A stretch of DNA of 14,902 bases from the NCBI GenBank assembly GCA_900553145.1, contig USCL01000068.1, positions 1-14,902 of the forward strand, given 5' to 3'. Under the pieces are notes generated by a model, which was not told the DNA's origin, made no database searches, and saw only the letters and a list, made by a program, of their open reading frames with translations. A program made the position numbers and the translations under genes. Shown here in pieces: positions 11,239 to 14,902 of this stretch. The stretch is from an uncultured Desulfovibrio sp. Its GTDB lineage: Bacteria; Desulfobacterota; Desulfovibrionia; Desulfovibrionales; Desulfovibrionaceae. How positions within the stretch are numbered: position 1 is the stretch's first letter; each line of letters opens with the position of its first letter.

Positions 11239-14200
11239 ATTTGGCGTTTCTTTCAGCTTGGGAGCGAACCTCGACGGGAGTTTCGGCTCATCGTTCAAGG
11301 CCGCTTCCGATCGCATCGGTGCCGTCACGCAAGCGCTGCGGGACATGGAGCGCTCACCCGTAGGCAAGGTGGGCGCCGCCATGTCCGCGCAAAAGGACAA
11401 GATCAAGGCGCAGGTCACGGAACTCAAGGAGGCCCGCAGGCAGCTTGCCGAGTATGAGGCGACGGCGGAGCGGACGGGCCGGAAGACGAAAGGTCTGGAA
11501 CAGCAGATTGAGAAGTCCCGGGAGCGGGTCAGCCGCTTGACCGAACGCGCCAAGTCCTCCGGCTTGAATTACCGTGAAACTGTGGCCGCAGCGGTCGGTT
11601 CCGCCGGGAGCTATCAGGCGTTCGGCTCTCAGCGTCAGGCGCTCGGCACCGACATGGAGGAACTTAGGAAGCGCAAGGACAGGGAAAGTTCCCGGTTGTT
11701 CGTGGCCCGCGCCGCCGATGCGCAGCGTGGCGCACTGAGCCGCGAGTTTTCCGGGACGCCTTCAGTCGACATGGGCGACCGCCTCGCTCCGATGTTGGCG
11801 AAGCAACGGGAAGGGCTCAAGGCGCTCGGGGGAAATCTCCGTGAAGCCGAAACCCGCCTTGCCGCATTTCAGGCCAAGGCCAAGGACTCCGGCGGCGCGT
11901 CCGGGGTGCTGGCCTTGAAGCTGGCCCGTGCCGAAGAGGAGGTTGGCCAACTCTCCACGAAGCTCATGCAGTCCGGCGCGGCCTACCGCGAAACCGTGGC
12001 TCTGGCAACGAGCGCGGGCAACAGGATCGGTGAGCTGGCCTCGCGGTATCGCACGCTTTCGGCCAGCATGGAGGCTGCAAAGCGCCACCAGCAGGACGTG
12101 GATGCCAATATGTCCCGCCGTGCCGCGCTGCGTGATCAGCGGTCGGATCTGAACGGGCGTCTCGTCGGCGGCGCGGCACAGGCGGCGACGGCTGCCATTC
12201 CGGTGAAGCTGGCCGTCAGCGCCGAAGATACGTTCGCGGATCTCAAGAAGGTCATGAACGGCGCGGACGACGAGTTGCTCGGGCAGGTCTATCAGGACGC
12301 CCTCAAGATGTCCTCGGAGACGGGCAAGTCGTTCGAGGACGTGGTGGCGATTATGACCTCCGGGGCACAGGCCGGGCTCGGCAAGACCCGCGAAGAGATG
12401 CGGTCGAACACCGAGCAGGCCATCCAGATGAGCATCGCGTGGGGCGTCACCGCGGAACAGGCGGGCGACTCGCTGGCGACATGGCGGTCGAGCATGGGCA
12501 TGACCTCGCAGGAAGCCCGGCACACGGCTGACGTGATCAACGCCCTCTCGAACGAGATGAACGGCGAAGCGGGCGAGATCGACCGTATTTTCACCCGCAT
12601 GGGTCCGCTCATGAAAGGCTCCGGCATGGCGTCGCAGGACATCGCCGCGCTCGGCATGGCTTTCAAGGCGTCCGGGGCGGAAGTGGAAGTGGCCGGCACA
12701 GCCATGAAAAACTTTTCCAAGGTCCTCTCGCTCGGCAACGCCATGAGCAAGGACCAGAAGGAGATATTCAGCCGCCTTGGGCTTGATCCGAAGGCCATGC
12801 AGAAGCAAATGCAGACCGATGCCAAAGGCGCGATCATGACGCTTTTGAAGCAACTCAAGCGGGTTCCCCGTGAAATGCAGAACGCCGTTTCCATGAAGCT
12901 GTTCGGCGATGAAAGCATCGCCGCCATCGCGCCGTTGCTGGAAAACCTTGGCCTGTTGGAACAGGCATTCAAGATCGCCAACTCGAACGTCGATGACTCG
13001 GTTCTGGAGGAATACCAGAACCGGATGGAGACCACGGCCACCGAGGAGGCCAAGCTCGCGCAGCAGACGCGCAACCTCGGCATCACGGTCGGCAACGCGG
13101 CCTTGCCCGCCTACAACGCCTTCCTCAAGACCATGAGCAAGGGCGTCGGCGTGATCACGGGGTTCGCCAAGGAGTATCCGAACGTCACCACGGCGCTCCT
13201 CGGCGGCGTTGGCGCGCTGGCGGCCCTGACCGTTGGCGGCATCGTTTTCGGTTACGCCTACAATGGCCTTGCGACGACGATCAACGCCGTGAAGGGCGGG
13301 ATGCTGGCGCTTCGCGGGGCGACCATCGCCAACACAGCGGCGACAAGGGGCGGCACCATAGCGGCGCTCCTGAACCGGGCCGCGCATCTGTCGTGGGCGG
13401 AGGTGGGGAAAGGTTCCGTCAGCACAGCCAAAAGCCTTGGCTCGGGAATGTTGAGGCTCATCGGCATCCAGAAAGAAACCTCCATCGGTATGGTGTGGGG
13501 AAGCCGTGCAACAACTGCATGGAATAAATCAACAAAGCTGTTGGGAAAGGGCCTCGGCGCGTTGAAATTAGCCTTCGGCCCGGTCGGGATCGCCATCGCG
13601 GGTATCGGGCTGGCGGCCTATTGGCTGATCGAAAATTGGGATGTCGTCGGCCCGTATTTTAGCAAGGCGTGGGATTGGATTTGCGGGATATTCACCTCTG
13701 CGGCGGAGAGCATCAAAGGCATTGTAGAGTGGATATTCGGTGCTATCGATAAGGTCGGGAAAACCATCAGCGAATCGAAATGGGGTGAAAACTTCAGGAA
13801 GAACGCTGAGACGGCACTGAACTTCGATCCAGCAGCCGGGATGCGGGAGGCAGATGAGGAGGCAGGGGCAAAAAAGGGTGAAGCGGGGAAGGGCGAGTCA
13901 AAGCCGAAGAACTCGATCGAGGAACCTCCGAAGGCAGTAGGCCCCAAGCAGCCGGACAAGGCACCCGACAGGCCCGTGGCCCAGAACCCGCTGGATCTGC
14001 CCGCGTTCCTGAAAGGGTGGACGGATGGTACGGCCTTTAGTGGTGGCGACGTTCCCGATGACGACACCCCGTTGAACTTCGACGGCTTTGGCGACGAGGC
14101 CCCCAAGAAGGGAAAGGGCGGCAAGAAAGGGAAGGGCGCCGGACCCGTCACGGTCGTATCGCTGGACAGCGGGAACAGGTTCAGCACGGTGTTCATCCCG

Positions 14201-14821
14201 GCTGCGAAGAAGGACGGCTCGGAGAAGGGCAAGCCCGTGGGCACGTCCGTGCTCATGGCCCCGCCGTCCGGCCAGTCCGAAACCGTGGCGTTCTCGAAAG
14301 CCGGGCAGAACCTCGTCGGCGGCCTGAACAAGACCTTCGACCGTCTGCCCAAGCTCTTCGACGCCTCGCTCTCGAAGGTGAATGAGCCGGACATCCCCCC
14401 GGCTGTCGTCAACATCCCGGCGTCTTCATCGTCCCCTCAGCCTGTCTCACGTTCCATCTTCCACCCCGTCCAGCGGCAGGACCGCAGCGGGTCGGCGTTC
14501 GCCGTGCTGAAGAATGCCTTGGGCGCGGCCCCGGATCAGTGGTCCCGGACGGTCGGCGCGAAGTTTGGCCGGGATTCCCTGCCGCCCGTGCTTCCTCAGA
14601 CGCCGCTGTTGCTGGAGCGCAGTAGGAAGGCACCCGCGCAGCGCCAGCCGGAGGCTTCGGGGGACATCCAGATCGTGCAGCATTTCAACATCACGGACGC
14701 GGGGAATCTGCCCGCGCTTATAAAAGAACTCCGGCGTCTGGAGCCGGAGTTTGAAAAGCTCGTCCGGCGCGCGCTCGAAAGGATGCGCTCGGACAAGGCG
14801 AGGACGGCACATGCCCAGTGA
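11228..14821 (+). CDS. Tail tape measure protein, P2 gpT-like
   Basis: A protein of 1197 residues from ATG 11228 (a start at 11198 adds ten residues with no domain support; 11228 overlaps the frameshift stop by 11 bases, with AAAGGA 11 bases upstream). It opens 'MAREFGVSFSLGANLDGSFG', usual for the family. Residues about 50-320 are coiled coil and contain a duplicated unit. Residues about 330-575 are the tape measure core (PF10145-like), from 'AEDTFADLKKVMNG' to 'MKLFGDESIAAIAPLL'. Hydrophobic segments lie at about 653-680, 774-803 and 813-840. They are expected to enter the inner membrane on DNA ejection. The region 860-960 is charged and low in complexity (K, E, G, P), and the end 'DIQIVQHFNITDAGNLPALI' plus a basic helix probably contacts the baseplate. 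Protein length sets tail length. Confidence 0.92.
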   Translation: MAREFGVSFSLGANLDGSFGSSFKAASDRIGAVTQALRDMERSPVGKVGAAMSAQKDKIKAQVTELKEARRQLAEYEATAERTGRKTKGLEQQIEKSRERVSRLTERAKSSGLNYRETVAAAVGSAGSYQAFGSQRQALGTDMEELRKRKDRESSRLFVARAADAQRGALSREFSGTPSVDMGDRLAPMLAKQREGLKALGGNLREAETRLAAFQAKAKDSGGASGVLALKLARAEEEVGQLSTKLMQSGAAYRETVALATSAGNRIGELASRYRTLSASMEAAKRHQQDVDANMSRRAALRDQRSDLNGRLVGGAAQAATAAIPVKLAVSAEDTFADLKKVMNGADDELLGQVYQDALKMSSETGKSFEDVVAIMTSGAQAGLGKTREEMRSNTEQAIQMSIAWGVTAEQAGDSLATWRSSMGMTSQEARHTADVINALSNEMNGEAGEIDRIFTRMGPLMKGSGMASQDIAALGMAFKASGAEVEVAGTAMKNFSKVLSLGNAMSKDQKEIFSRLGLDPKAMQKQMQTDAKGAIMTLLKQLKRVPREMQNAVSMKLFGDESIAAIAPLLENLGLLEQAFKIANSNVDDSVLEEYQNRMETTATEEAKLAQQTRNLGITVGNAALPAYNAFLKTMSKGVGVITGFAKEYPNVTTALLGGVGALAALTVGGIVFGYAYNGLATTINAVKGGMLALRGATIANTAATRGGTIAALLNRAAHLSWAEVGKGSVSTAKSLGSGMLRLIGIQKETSIGMVWGSRATTAWNKSTKLLGKGLGALKLAFGPVGIAIAGIGLAAYWLIENWDVVGPYFSKAWDWICGIFTSAAESIKGIVEWIFGAIDKVGKTISESKWGENFRKNAETALNFDPAAGMREADEEAGAKKGEAGKGESKPKNSIEEPPKAVGPKQPDKAPDRPVAQNPLDLPAFLKGWTDGTAFSGGDVPDDDTPLNFDGFGDEAPKKGKGGKKGKGAGPVTVVSLDSGNRFSTVFIPAAKKDGSEKGKPVGTSVLMAPPSGQSETVAFSKAGQNLVGGLNKTFDRLPKLFDASLSKVNEPDIPPAVVNIPASSSSPQPVSRSIFHPVQRQDRSGSAFAVLKNALGAAPDQWSRTVGAKFGRDSLPPVLPQTPLLLERSRKAPAQRQPEASGDIQIVQHFNITDAGNLPALIKELRRLEPEFEKLVRRALERMRSDKARTAHAQ

Positions 14822-14902
14822 GAAGACGACGCGGCAGGGGCAGGCATGGGATCAGCTTGCGAAGGACGCCTACGGCGACGAGTTGCGGCTCGGCACGCTG
14901 TT
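14811..14902 (+). CDS. Tail protein X, P2 gpX-like (5' part only)
   Basis: ATG at 14811 overlaps the tape measure stop by 11 bases; 30 codons are visible before the window ends. The start 'MPSEKTTRQGQAWDQLAKDA' followed by 'YGDELRL' fits PF05489 tail X proteins: a short LysM-like domain with the pattern T-x-Q-G-x-x-W-D-x-x-A-x-x-x-Y-G-D-E. In P2, X binds the tube tip or baseplate hub and lies near U and D. Here it directly follows the tape measure, without an intervening U. The ribosome binding site is weak (AAGGCGAGGACGG). Confidence 0.8.
   Translation, partial: MPSEKTTRQGQAWDQLAKDAYGDELRLGTL

Noticed and set aside
11762..13387. 541-codon minus-strand frame opposite the tape measure
   Set aside because: Codon-bias shadow with no recognisable product.
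1..14902. CRISPR arrays, tRNA genes, insertion sequences or an integrase/attachment site
   Set aside because: No repeat-spacer pattern, cloverleaf sequence, transposase or recombinase coding region was seen on either strand.

Overview
The window is one continuous block of tailed-phage late genes. It is most likely a prophage or temperate myovirus. It begins inside the 3' end of the large terminase gene and stops at the start of a tail protein X gene. Every clear structural gene is on the + strand, and neighbours overlap by a few bases or sit within about 11 nt of each other, as in a single late operon. GC content is high (roughly 60-65%), which produces very long antisense shadow frames. From gene style I would guess a host among the high-GC Proteobacteria/Desulfobacterota (for example Desulfovibrionaceae), but nothing in the window proves the host.

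Layout. 1-397: C-terminus of a GpA-type terminase. 397-630: small helix-turn-helix protein coupled to the terminase. 631-1030: no + strand structural gene; instead a region dense in inverted repeats with a good promoter-like sequence (600-628), several hairpins, a strong rho-independent terminator (913-950), 9-bp direct repeats (962-1004), and on the minus strand a 27-residue membrane-peptide ORF whose ribosome binding site and start codon are folded into a hairpin. 1031-5492: lambda-like head genes in lambda order: gpW/DUF6148-like joining protein, portal, S49 prohead protease with an apparent nested scaffold start, decoration protein, major capsid protein. 5495-6937: lysis cassette of GH108 endolysin, holin-like protein, lipoprotein and membrane-anchored coiled-coil protein. 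6934-8755: head-tail completion proteins (FII-like, Z-like, tail-terminator-like) plus one small unknown. 8759-14902: contractile-tail genes in P2 order: sheath, tube, tail assembly chaperone with an apparent -1 frameshift extension, tape measure, tail protein X.

The phage is therefore a chimera of a siphovirus-lambda type head and a P2 type contractile tail, with lysis genes placed where lambda carries FI. The head genes build and mature a procapsid around a protease/scaffold. The completion proteins join it to a contractile tail whose length is set by the tape measure. Endolysin, holin and putative spanins release progeny.

The most interesting part is 600-1030. It looks like an autonomous accessory unit (a 'moron') inserted between terminase and the gpW-like gene, with its own promoter and terminator. 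A structured + strand RNA would be fully antisense to a minus-strand membrane peptide gene whose translation start is sequestered. That arrangement resembles type I toxin-antitoxin or C4-type antisense RNA loci, but function is inferred and untested.
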